This document shows positions 26,294-35,751 of a DNA stretch of 64,000 bases, in pieces. Each line of letters starts with the position of its first letter. Position 1 is the stretch's first letter. This DNA comes from Sergeia podlipaevii (lineage: Eukaryota; Euglenozoa; Kinetoplastea; Trypanosomatida; Trypanosomatidae), in assembly GCA_030849805.1 (NCBI GenBank), contig JASANZ010002250.1, positions 44,866 through 108,865 of the forward strand, in the 5' to 3' direction. A program made the position numbers and the translations under genes. The notes beneath the pieces were generated by a model. The model saw only the letters and a program-made list of their open reading frames with translations, did not search any database and was not told the DNA's origin.

Positions 26294-29200
26294 CTACACC
26301 TCCATCTCTGATCTCACTGCGTCCAGCACCTTACTATCCAGCGTAAATAGAATGTATGGCTTTAGTGACGTCTTGCATCTGGGCAACGTCGGGCACAACG
26401 TATGGGAGCTCATGCTGCTGCCATTTGTAGTTGACAGCGCCTCAGTATCGCCGGTATGAAGAGGCAAACTCATTGGAGACGGTGATACGGGTGCGGAGTG
26501 TTCCCGTGCTAGGGATAGCACAGCGTCACCGCTGTCGTAGATGGCGGTATCATCCATGAACACCTGTACTCGCTTTGTCCATGCAGCCGAGCCATCAAGC
26601 ACGAGAGGTCGGTTGAGCGAAAGAATGGAGAGACAGAAAGGGGTGTCGGCCACATAAAGAAGATCAACAGTCACCTGGAGGGGTGCTGCTGTTGCACCAG
26701 CAGAGCTCGCGCCAGTGCTGCTGCCGGCGCTTCCGCTGCGAGAGGAGGCACCAGACGCATCCTTCATCAACGTACCGGACTCCGTAGAGGCAGCCGTTGT
26801 GGCAGCGTGCACGAGGCACTCGGTGACCATCGGCACGTACACCTCCTCTTCATCATCGCCGTTTCCAGCCGCTGCTGTGGTGGCACTAGCGGGCTGTGGG
26901 GGAGTCTTACCAGGACGAATTGGGTAGATTACCTGGCCGCAATCGTTGACGAAGGAACACGCCCGCGTCGGCCTCACCACCCACTCCTTCATATACGCCT
27001 TGAGATAGCCCTGGGCGGTGCCATACGTCGTCGTTGTAGAAGTGCCGGAAACAGCGTGATCGCATGGACTCGAGCTAGGATCTGCTCTCATAAAGCTACC
27101 ACTGCTACTGCTAACAATGCTGCGCGCACACACATGCAAGCGCACCCGACATACATAGCCCACAGGCAGCAGCGGTGTGATGTAGGGTTGGTAGTCCAGC
27201 AACCACTCAGGTCGCTCCTTCAGCATCATGCGGGCTCGCTTCATCGCCATCGCAGCACGTATGTTCATGGATGTGTTAAGACTGTTAGCAAAGGATGACA
27301 TCGTGTTCGCAAACCCAATGTTAGGGTGCTGCAACGCATTTCCAAAGCTACCACCACCGCCGCCTCCAAAGCTTGTCCCTCCAGCGAGGCTGTCTGTTCG
27401 CGTACCCCCGGTGCCAGGACCAACCCCAATGACAAACTTGGAACTGTTGTTGTTGCCCCCGGCTTCCTCGTCTGGAAAAAAGCTGAACGAGTCATCCGTG
27501 GCGAGAGACAAGTCGTACGTCTGAAAGCGAGGCTGGGAAAGATGTGCAGGAGCCTTGCGAAGCGTAACCCCCTCTGTCGGGGTCACCTCCCTCACCGCGT
27601 GTGTACGGAGCAACGCGCGACTCTGCATGACCCCTCCCACGGTCCACAAGTGTCTGTATACATCAGCATGGGGTGCTGTGACGGGGGCGGAAGACAAAAA
27701 TAGGCGCACCTCCTTCACGCCACAAAAAGTTGTGTCGCCTACAGAGTAGTTAGCGACCTCCAGGAAACCAAGCGTCGGCACAGGTTTGTTAAAAACAAGC
27801 ACCATCTGCATGCATGGCTGAAAGGGTAGCAGACACGCAGTGCGAGGGTCCTCGTCAAAAAGAAAAGGCAGCTCTGCGTCCGTGACGCCCGCATTGGCGC
27901 GCGAGCCGTCTGGGTACTGCACATGCCACTGCGCTACAGCTTCTGAGATGATGTCGGCCTTATCATCCCGGAAGCGAAGTCCGCTGAGTCCTATGCGGGC
28001 AGAGTCCCCCCACGTTGAGAGAAGCAAAAAGCAAATAGATGTGATGTTTGTGGGGCAGTTGTTAGGGTACATGACAGTCTTCTGTCGGCGCCGCGACTGC
28101 TGCTGCTGCTGCTGCTGTGACGCACGCAGTAGTGGTGACTCACTGCTGCTGCCACTAGGCGCCACCTGCGTCGGGGATGCCGCCATCCAATTGCTCGAGC
28201 CAGATATGATCTTCTTCTCTTCCTCGTTCTTGTTGGCAGTTGAGGCAGAAGAAGCCTCAGTGGTGAACCAGCCGCCGCAGTCACGCGACGTCGACGACGT
28301 GCCAGTACAAGAGGCACTCGGCAGGCTTTCTCGTCGTGGAGGCCCACGAGAAGATGGCGCACCAATCGCAAAACTCCCCTCCGATCCCACAGGAATGGCA
28401 GAAGCGGGCCGTACCGGCATAGCGGTCCGCCGGCCGCTGCTCGTGACAGGGGCAAGAGAATGCCCCTCCCCAAGTCGGCCGCTCATCTCTCCGGGTGCTG
28501 CGTGTGCATCTGCGAAGTGACGAGACTGACGAGCCGTGACCGCTATCGTCGGTGCCTCGCCCATGTAGGTCTCATCCCGCTCCCGTGGACGTACGACCAA
28601 GGTGAAGCCGCTGCGCGTGCCAACGCGCTCCTTCTCAGCCCTCGCCTCCTCCTCCTGCCCCTGCCGTCGCGATGTCACATCACGGTCTGACTGGGCACGG
28701 ACATACGCACTCCCAGCAGAAGATGACGATGCTGCATCGTCCTCAGCAATAGTGCCACTGGAAGCCAGACGAGAGTACCGCATGATGCGGCTCAGCACCT
28801 TTGCGTCGTCTGTGAAGAGAATATTCTCGCAGTCCACCAGACCGCTACTCATCACTGTCGCTGTGGCCCCGTTCCCTTCCTGGCCACTCTCCTCCGTCAG
28901 CTCACCACTGTGCTGAGCCACCTCACCCCTGAACACGCATACGTCATCCACTGTAACCTCCGCAATGCGTGTCCCCTTGGTGGTGTGCACACGACCACGG
29001 CCGCAGTAGTTATGGAGACGAATCATAGATATCGTCACAATGCGAGGAAAGACAAAGCAGAGCAGGTGGTGCCTGCCTGGGGTGTACGGAAGTGCGAGCA
29101 TCTTCCCCTCATCGTGGGTGCGATGAACGCCGTTGATTACACTGCGCAGCTGCCTACGCTCGTCTGCCTGCAGCGCGGCAAGTGACTCCGTATCACCAGT

Positions 29201-30910
29201 GGCATAAATCTCCTCTGGGGTGGCGGTGTACTCAGCGAGTATGCACAGGCCCCCGCCTCTGCGGCTACCGCAGGTCAGCGTCACCATGTCATCCTCAATG
29301 CTCAGACGCTGAGGCACATCCTTATCGTCTTCGTGCTCTTCATCATCCACCTCGTTGTCGCTGTCGTTATTGTTGTTGTTGTTGTTGTTGTGTTGTGGTG
29401 ACTCCTGACGTCTGCTTCGAGAAGTAGACTTGAGGTGTGCCCCGAATGACGCGCCGCTATCAAGAGGGAGGATGCGATCACCGGCCTCGTTGAATAACTC
29501 GATACCACATAGCCCAATCTCATGCATGTCACCCCATGTAGTCAGCAAGTTCAGCATCACATAGCGGCCCCTAGGCATGCTCGAGGCTAGCACAGGAACC
29601 AACCCAACTGCGTCTGGTGCGTGCTCAGCAATTGCGTTGCTGCCATCCTCTTCCTCCCCTTCTTCTGCTGCTGGGTCATGCAACCGGTCAATAGGGTGAT
29701 GAGGCTTGAGCAGGCTAGAGACATCTGCCTCTATCCCTGTGGACTCGTCCGGTGGGTGCATGGGGGAATCACAGTAGCCAGGCTCTGAGCTACGTGGGAC
29801 GTTGAGAGGATCTGCAATGAAATGAGGACATGGAAAAGCGCCGCCGTCAGCAACTGTGCTTTGCTTCGCATTTGAGCTACCAGCTGCTGCGTCGGAGTCC
29901 TTCTCCACTATGCCATGATGGTCTACCGCAACTTCCACGCCGCCTTCTCCATCCCCTGCGCCGTCATCGTGCATGCGTGGCGTGGATACAATGAGAGGGG
30001 AGGACGAACCTCCTCCTTGTGTGAGTGAAGCTCCAGCTGGGAAAGACGTCTCGAGGCACGCACGGGGCTTCATGAACGGATACACAGGCGCGATGGGAGA
30101 GCCAACAGATGAGGTCTTGCTCAGAGTGGCAGCATGCTTGCTATTGCTCCCGTTATTGTTGTTGTTTTTGTTGGTAGTGGTGCTGCTGCTATAATTATCA
30201 TTCATATCGTCACTAGCGCTAGTAACAGCAGCACCGGTATTCAGTCCTTGTGTGCACGCTGCTGGAAGGTCTGTCTTGCCTCCTTCCACCATGCAGGTTC
30301 GAAGAGACTTCTGGCGTTGCATGCGCAGCAAATGCAGGAGGCCCTGCCCCGTCGTGTGGGCATCGTAGGGCGAGGAGGCACACGCAGCAGCGGCCTTGTG
30401 CGACTGCGCGGACGAAGCGCCATCCTCGTGGTCATAAAAATGGATATCCTGCTGTGGTAGTCGAGAGATAGGCAATGGAGAACCAGATACTCCTCTACGA
30501 AGCGTGTATGGCGCCTGTTGTTGCTGCTGCTGCTGTGCATGCGACGGAAATGAAAGAAGGCTATAGCCACAGCCGCGAGCAGAGGGAAGCTGTGAGGGTA
30601 AAGCCACAGTTTTCATGTCGTTTGCAGAGGCACCGGTGCCACTATAAAAGCCTTGCGACTTCACCCCCAGTCCTGAAGCCCTCCGTGAGGGCCTTTGCAG
30701 TGACAACACAGCGACGCTCGAATGATCTTGTCGAGTAACGTGGTGCCGCCTCCGAGCTTGCTCAGCAGCGCTAGCAAGCAGAAAACGTGGCGGCTCGTCA
30801 TTGTTGAAGCGAAGCAAGTTCGTGCTGGTGTCTTGCTGCTGCTGCTCATTCTCCCTTTGGTTTTGGCGTCCGCCAGTGGATCGAGAAGGCTGCTGTGATG
30901 GTTGGCTCAT
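26294..30910 (-). CDS. KATNIP-like protein (DUF4457 repeats), ciliary/flagellar
   Basis: A 1538-residue protein with Ser/Gln-rich disordered stretches and at least two copies of a domain seen as VMLNLLTTWGDMHEIGLCG (about residue 450) and CFLLLSTWGDSARIGLSG (about residue 950). A third, weaker beta-rich segment lies near residue 1430 (LNRPLVLDGSAAWTKRVQVF). The LL-x-TWGD-x-x-x-IGL-x-G signature is that of DUF4457 in KATNIP (KIAA0556), a microtubule- and katanin-associated protein at the ciliary base in animals. A flagellar role here is inferred. The first true ATG is at 30910. A T run lies directly before it and no AG occurs between them, while ATGAG itself supplies the next AG. The start is therefore uncertain, and a later Met near residue 98 is an alternative. 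Confidence 0.8.
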   Translation of the reverse strand: MSQPSQQPSRSTGGRQNQRENEQQQQDTSTNLLRFNNDEPPRFLLASAAEQARRRHHVTRQDHSSVAVLSLQRPSRRASGLGVKSQGFYSGTGASANDMKTVALPSQLPSARGCGYSLLSFPSHAQQQQQQQAPYTLRRGVSGSPLPISRLPQQDIHFYDHEDGASSAQSHKAAAACASSPYDAHTTGQGLLHLLRMQRQKSLRTCMVEGGKTDLPAACTQGLNTGAAVTSASDDMNDNYSSSTTTNKNNNNNGSNSKHAATLSKTSSVGSPIAPVYPFMKPRACLETSFPAGASLTQGGGSSSPLIVSTPRMHDDGAGDGEGGVEVAVDHHGIVEKDSDAAAGSSNAKQSTVADGGAFPCPHFIADPLNVPRSSEPGYCDSPMHPPDESTGIEADVSSLLKPHHPIDRLHDPAAEEGEEEDGSNAIAEHAPDAVGLVPVLASSMPRGRYVMLNLLTTWGDMHEIGLCGIELFNEAGDRILPLDSGASFGAHLKSTSRSRRQESPQHNNNNNNNNDSDNEVDDEEHEDDKDVPQRLSIEDDMVTLTCGSRRGGGLCILAEYTATPEEIYATGDTESLAALQADERRQLRSVINGVHRTHDEGKMLALPYTPGRHHLLCFVFPRIVTISMIRLHNYCGRGRVHTTKGTRIAEVTVDDVCVFRGEVAQHSGELTEESGQEGNGATATVMSSGLVDCENILFTDDAKVLSRIMRYSRLASSGTIAEDDAASSSSAGSAYVRAQSDRDVTSRRQGQEEEARAEKERVGTRSGFTLVVRPRERDETYMGEAPTIAVTARQSRHFADAHAAPGEMSGRLGEGHSLAPVTSSGRRTAMPVRPASAIPVGSEGSFAIGAPSSRGPPRRESLPSASCTGTSSTSRDCGGWFTTEASSASTANKNEEEKKIISGSSNWMAASPTQVAPSGSSSESPLLRASQQQQQQQSRRRQKTVMYPNNCPTNITSICFLLLSTWGDSARIGLSGLRFRDDKADIISEAVAQWHVQYPDGSRANAGVTDAELPFLFDEDPRTACLLPFQPCMQMVLVFNKPVPTLGFLEVANYSVGDTTFCGVKEVRLFLSSAPVTAPHADVYRHLWTVGGVMQSRALLRTHAVREVTPTEGVTLRKAPAHLSQPRFQTYDLSLATDDSFSFFPDEEAGGNNNSSKFVIGVGPGTGGTRTDSLAGGTSFGGGGGGSFGNALQHPNIGFANTMSSFANSLNTSMNIRAAMAMKRARMMLKERPEWLLDYQPYITPLLPVGYVCRVRLHVCARSIVSSSSGSFMRADPSSSPCDHAVSGTSTTTTYGTAQGYLKAYMKEWVVRPTRACSFVNDCGQVIYPIRPGKTPPQPASATTAAAGNGDDEEEVYVPMVTECLVHAATTAASTESGTLMKDASGASSRSGSAGSSTGASSAGATAAPLQVTVDLLYVADTPFCLSILSLNRPLVLDGSAAWTKRVQVFMDDTAIYDSGDAVLSLAREHSAPVSPSPMSLPLHTGDTEALSTTNGSSMSSHTLCPTLPRCKTSLKPYILFTLDSKVLDAVRSEMEV

Positions 30911-32304
30911 CAATCAAAAAAAAAAATGTTTGTTGTAAAGTTTTAAAAAAAAAAAATCACAAATAGCAAGGCGATATATATCAATATGTTCACACAACTA
31001 CTGGGTGCTTGTGTGTGTGTGTGTGTGTGTGTCTGTGTATAAATACGTATCTTTTTTTTTTCTACTACAAGCGTATATAAGTGTATATAAAATTACAAAA
31101 GAGAAGATCAATAAAAATAAATAGATAAATAAAAGAAAATGGGGACAATAAAAAGGCAATAATGATACATATATATATATATGTATACTTTAAATTAGAT
31201 CAATAAAAATAAAATTATTTAAAAAAGGAAATGAAAGACGGCATAATAGGAGGGTATAATGGTATATATGTATGTACTTGAAAAAGATTCATAACTATAA
31301 GTCAAAAAAATAGAAATGAAAAAGGGAATGATAAAAGGGCATAATGATTTATGTAAATGTACATCTATTTTTTTCTTTTAATGCTATCCATGTATTCCTT
31401 TCTTACATTATTATAAAGGACACTACGCGCAAAGAGCGAAGCCTTTTCCACAAAAGTGCATGTATGCTGTCACCATTCCTCTCAAAGAAATGCATTCCAT
31501 CTGAAACAGTTAGTTATGTAATATATATATACAGACATAAAAAAGTTTTAAAAAAGAAGAAGAGGGTTTAACATCAGACATGCTGTTCAATCTGCAATGT
31601 ATTTGTGTGTTGTCACTCTTTGAGTGCTCCTAAAGAGGGATATATATGTTTAAATCATCCATGAAAGGACAACAAAAAAAAAGGAGAACTAAAGCGTTGT
31701 AGAAGAAATGTCCATAATGAAGCAACTAAGAGGTGGACGTTTTTTACCACATTCTTTTTCTTCACAGTTTTTCTTAACTGCTATTCCGTCGTTCGTGTCT
31801 TGGATGTGGCTGCTGTTGTCATTGCTTTCTTTTTTTTCTGGTTTATCCTTTTTTTTTTATTCCCCTTTCAATCATCCCTCCTCTTCCAGAGATACACCGC
31901 TCAGTTCTCTCTCACACACACACACACTCTCTCTCTCTATATATATATTGCAGTAATAACAAAATGTATCACCAACCTCTACCCCCCTCCCCACATTGCC
32001 ATATCAACAACAGCAGCAACTTTGGAAACAGAGCCATAGCAACGCATTGCAGAAGTAAAATCACAATGATCATAACAATCATAATAATAGCAATAGCAAT
32101 CACAACAATAATCATAATCATTTTTAAAAAAAGTAATGATAATATTGATAATAATAATAATAATAAGTGAGTCAAAGGGAGAAGAAAAAAAAAATGATAA
32201 CTCATCACGTGCGCACATATGGCCTCACTCCAACGCGAAAAAAGCTGCGAGACTAAAGATAAAGAGAAAAAATAACGAGAAATATATATACTGGCACCCT
32301 TCTC
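30911..32304. other. Intergenic spacer with GT and TA tracts
   Basis: About 1.4 kb. AT-rich, with a GT tract at 31010-31032, TA tracts near 31174 and 31522, CA/TC tracts at 31914-31938 and an ATA/ATC-rich stretch at 32060-32165. Only low-complexity frames. No gene was recognised. Confidence 0.65.
31010..31032. repeat. (GT)n microsatellite
   Basis: About eleven uninterrupted GT units in the spacer upstream of the KATNIP-like gene. Confidence 0.9.
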
Positions 32305-33213
32305 CTAGTCCTTCTTCACAGACTTGCTGTCCCGCCTCTTCTTGGTCACACTCTCACCATCCACATCCGGTGGTGCCCCCTCACCCCCAATGGCAGTCTT
32401 GACAATAGTAGCAAACCACACATACTGCAAACACTGCAAAATGCTAATCGCCGTCATGGAAATGTACACTGCTGTTTCGTCGTGCACGCGAAGCTTGTAG
32501 CCTGGCTCCCCGGCGTGTGCGCGGTCCGACCACAGCTGGCGAAAGGCGCTGGAGAGATAGCTGTAGATAACATAGCTGCCACCGAGCACTCGAATCAGCG
32601 CGTAAAGAGCAGCGAAAATGTACTCGCAAATTGCGGCACGGGAATTGAGAGTGCTAATGAGCTTTTGCTGGGTGGCGGGGTCGCTGATAGAGGAAATGGT
32701 GCGCATCATCACAGAGGAGTGCAGGAACGCATTACTGAGCTCAAAGCAGCCTGTATAGTAGTTCGCGTGATCGTCTGCGTAAGGGAACATGAGCATGTAG
32801 GTACCGATGAAGCTAACTACGCCGTGAAGCTTCCACGAGATGGACCACTTGTAAAAGATACACACAACGATATCCCAGGCAAAGTAGGCACATATGGATA
32901 CACGGAAGAAGCGGTAGCCAGGCATGGGGCGGTAGCTCGCGTCATCGCTAAACCTCCAATGGTTGTTGTGCATGTTATTAATGAACATCACGGCAGATAT
33001 AAACATGATAGCGCCATTCACGATGCTGCAGCAGCGAACGACGATGTCTTCGTGCTGCTTCACGGAGAGTTTCTTCCAGTTAGGCACACGGTAGGGAAGG
33101 ACGCGCGAAAAGAAGAACTGACAGAAAAAATAAAAGCAGACCATCGGCACAAAGATGGTCCACTCCCGCAGCATGGGGTTCACCCACACTTCGTATGGTG
33201 TCGCAAAACCCAT
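32305..33213 (-). CDS. TLC-domain (TRAM-LAG1-CLN8) multi-pass membrane protein
   Basis: A 302-residue protein with about six hydrophobic membrane segments. The core resembles TLC domains of the TLCD4/TMEM56 type: a Trp/Lys-containing helix start (W-S-I-S-W-K-L-H-G-V-V-S-F-I-G) followed by an acidic, Tyr-rich helix (ADDHANYYTGCFELSNAFLH). The paired His of the ceramide-synthase Lag1 motif is not present, only the single His of KLHG, so ceramide synthase activity is unlikely. TLC proteins act in membrane lipid synthesis, transport or sensing; nothing here narrows that. The C-terminus is short and basic (KKRRDSKSVKKD), so it probably faces the cytosol. The ATG at 33213 opens the frame directly after a poly-T/AG acceptor region. 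The call of TLC family is from motif pattern, not from a search. Confidence 0.72.
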   Translation of the reverse strand: MGFATPYEVWVNPMLREWTIFVPMVCFYFFCQFFFSRVLPYRVPNWKKLSVKQHEDIVVRCCSIVNGAIMFISAVMFINNMHNNHWRFSDDASYRPMPGYRFFRVSICAYFAWDIVVCIFYKWSISWKLHGVVSFIGTYMLMFPYADDHANYYTGCFELSNAFLHSSVMMRTISSISDPATQQKLISTLNSRAAICEYIFAALYALIRVLGGSYVIYSYLSSAFRQLWSDRAHAGEPGYKLRVHDETAVYISMTAISILQCLQYVWFATIVKTAIGGEGAPPDVDGESVTKKRRDSKSVKKD

Positions 33214-34339
33214 TGTTTCTTGCTTTTTTTGGAAAAAAAAATAAAATTATTTAGTGTAAAATGAGAATTCCTTTTACAAAAGCAAAAACAAACAACAACA
33301 AAAAAAAATGCACTACTATGGATACAAACCGATAACTACTACTAAAAGTAATGTGAAAAAATACTCGAATTTCAACCCAATCTGGCAGGCAGAAAAAAAA
33401 AGGAGAAAAATAAAAGAAAAAATGCAACCAAGGTTAAAGGATAACTTGTAGAGCAAATAATAAAAAAAAAAGAACAGAAAACTCATCTCCCACATCTTTA
33501 CTTTTTGCCGTAGATAAAGCGTATTTATTTATTTGTTTTTATTGGTGCTGTTATCAATCTTCATTACTCGTGTAGTATAAGAACTGCATTCACTGATGTT
33601 CGCCTACTTTTTTTTTGTAAAAAAAAAAAAAAAGATGAGAAAAATAGTAACGTATAGCAAAACAAAGAGGCAAGAGAAAAAAAAAAAAAACATTGCAAGT
33701 ACAAAAGATGGAGAGGCAAGAAAAAAAAAAAAAATTGTGGGAGTAAATGCTAGATCAACACGTTAACCCCAACTTATCCCCTTTAGGAACATACACGCAT
33801 TGCCTCCTTCCTCCTTGTGTGTGTTTTTTTTTTACTTCCTATTTCACACGCTTAACTACTGTCCTATTACATCAGCCTTATGGATCTCTTAAACAAAGAA
33901 ATATTTTTAATATATATATTGCTCTTGTTGTCGTAGTGTTCTCACTACTTATTTACCTAGCAGTTGTGATGGCCGAGCAATACTGTCACTCCTCTCTCGC
34001 TCTCTCTCAGCTTATATATCTTATGTGTACAAAAACAAAACGCAAACATATAATATAAAACTCAAGAACTGAAGGAAAAAAAAAAAGAAAATGGAAAAAG
34101 TGTAGAGTCTCACCTTCTTCTTCCAGCTTCCTTGTTCATTGTGAAAAGTGAGAATCATAAATATATATAAAAGGAGGTGTGTGTGTGTGTGTGTGTGGTG
34201 ATTTGATTCAGCATTCTTCGTCTCATTCTCCCTCTCCTTTCCTCCCTCTTAAAGTTGATGTTTTTATTTTTGAGGCTGTTTTGATGTTCAATCGGCAATT
34301 CTCTCCCAACTGACTCTCCCATTCACATTCCCCTCTCGC
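33214..34339. other. Intergenic spacer, AT-rich
   Basis: About 1.1 kb with numerous A runs (for example 33618-33633 and 33721-33734), a GT tract at about 34177-34196 and T-rich stretches near 34240-34270. No gene was recognised. Confidence 0.65.
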
Positions 34340-35332
34340 TCAAGCAGAGGCAGTCACGTCCGCAGTAGCTTCGCCGAGGTTGTTATATTGAGACCAGTAC
34401 TTGTGCATCTCCAGTGCCACAACACAGCTGTCCCTCACAATGGGCTCCTGATGATTAGCGTACTCCTCAAGTATGGGGAGCGTCTTGGGGTCGGCAATGG
34501 CGCCAAGTGCCTCCGCAGCCTCGTGGCGCACCATGGGTGCCTCAGTCTCGTCCTTAAGAGACTGGATGAGGGCAGGCTGACTAGAGGGGCGCTCGAGCTG
34601 GCCAAGAACAAAGGCAACTTCGTGACGGAACAACGCAGACACGGTGTCCTCCCGCAGGGCACGGCACAGCGCAGCCACTGCGGCTTCAGTGGCGATGTTG
34701 CGCAGTGAAAACATGGCCATGTAACGGTGAAACAGACGGGTCTTGCCAGAGGTGTCAAGGAGCATTGCCTCTAGCTCTGGGACCGTCTCGGGAACGTGAT
34801 CAAGGCCATCAGCAGTCACGGGGGAAAAGGCCGGAGAAGGGTCCACAGAAACGAACGGGCAGTCAGACGGCCCCGCGAGTGCACTCTTGCCCTTTTCCCT
34901 CTGCATTGCGATACGCGCCAGGGCAAGCTCGCAGGTCTCTCGAATAGACGGCTCCGCCTCCTTAGATGGATCGCAGTACTCCTCCAGCACCTTCAGCGCA
35001 AGAGGGGAGCCGATGGCGCCGAGCGACTCCGCGGCCTCGTGGCGAGTGACGGTGTCGTACTTTATGTCGCGCACGATGCGCTCCAGCGGCGCCACAGCCT
35101 CTTCGAGTCCGCTCTGACCAACATTGTACGCCATCTCGTGCTGCAGCAGCACAGAATCGGTGGTGTCGATCGCCTCTATGAGAATCATGACGCCGGCTAC
35201 GGTCTTGAGGTGAGATTCCTTCAAACGATACACCTCACGCATGCGGCTGTCGAGAGGCTCTTTGGGGTCCAGCAGCTTGTCGTACTCGACGCGCAGTTCC
35301 TCCACAGTTGGAGTGTTGGTGTCGCTACTCAT
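34340..35332 (-). CDS. DOHH: Deoxyhypusine hydroxylase
   Basis: A 330-residue HEAT-repeat di-iron enzyme that hydroxylates the deoxyhypusine residue of translation factor eIF5A, completing hypusine. All four His-Glu iron-binding pairs are present: H65-E66 (HEMAYNVGQ), H98-E99 ([11 protein letters not shown]), H237-E238 (HEVAFVLGQ) and H270-E271 ([10 protein letters not shown]). The two halves are symmetric, as in known DOHH. Length is slightly above the human enzyme because of a loop at about residues 143-190 between the halves. The ATG at 35332 was chosen because the frame upstream begins only with a TTG codon; it lies 36 bases after a poly-T/CAG acceptor. Expected in the cytosol. The residues needed for catalysis appear intact. 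Confidence 0.96.
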   Translation of the reverse strand: MSSDTNTPTVEELRVEYDKLLDPKEPLDSRMREVYRLKESHLKTVAGVMILIEAIDTTDSVLLQHEMAYNVGQSGLEEAVAPLERIVRDIKYDTVTRHEAAESLGAIGSPLALKVLEEYCDPSKEAEPSIRETCELALARIAMQREKGKSALAGPSDCPFVSVDPSPAFSPVTADGLDHVPETVPELEAMLLDTSGKTRLFHRYMAMFSLRNIATEAAVAALCRALREDTVSALFRHEVAFVLGQLERPSSQPALIQSLKDETEAPMVRHEAAEALGAIADPKTLPILEEYANHQEPIVRDSCVVALEMHKYWSQYNNLGEATADVTASA

Positions 35333-35751
35333 ATGAAAACAAAAGGAAATTGAGAAGAGAGGCAAATGCTGAAAAAAAAAAACCTATCGGTATTGAGTTG
35401 CGTGTATACATACGAATGCATTATGATGCGTACATTGAGGGAGAGTGAGAGAAAGCAAAAAAAGTTAGCAAGCAATAAGGAAAGTGTCCAGCAAAGATCT
35501 ATCTAGTAGAACAGAGAAAGAATATATAGATAGAAGGCCATTTTATCTCCCTACAACAGAAAGAAAGAAAAATTTATGAAGAGACCACGCATGTGTCTGC
35601 ATCACCTGATGATGACCGAATTCAAAAGAAAGAAAAAAAAATGATCTTCCTGCTGGTTCTTATCGCGGTGTTATATACTTAAACAAACAAACAGAGAAAA
35701 AAAAGGGAATTAGAAAGAAACTCTTCACACATATTGCCCCTCTCTCTCCCT
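35333..35751. other. Short intergenic spacer
   Basis: About 0.4 kb between DOHH and the exportin gene, purine-rich on the plus strand. It contains the DOHH trans-splice acceptor at its low-coordinate end. No gene was recognised. Confidence 0.75.
35369..35382 (-). promoter_or_regulatory. Spliced-leader acceptor of DOHH
   Basis: On the minus strand an 11-base T run (35382-35372) leads straight into CAG (35371-35369), 36 bases before the DOHH ATG. This is the cleanest poly-pyrimidine/CAG acceptor in the window. Confidence 0.7.

Noticed and set aside
32305..33213. Ceramide synthase (LAG1) identity for the TLC-domain protein
   Set aside because: The paired His of the Lag1 motif is missing, and the acidic helix pattern fits TLCD-type proteins better.
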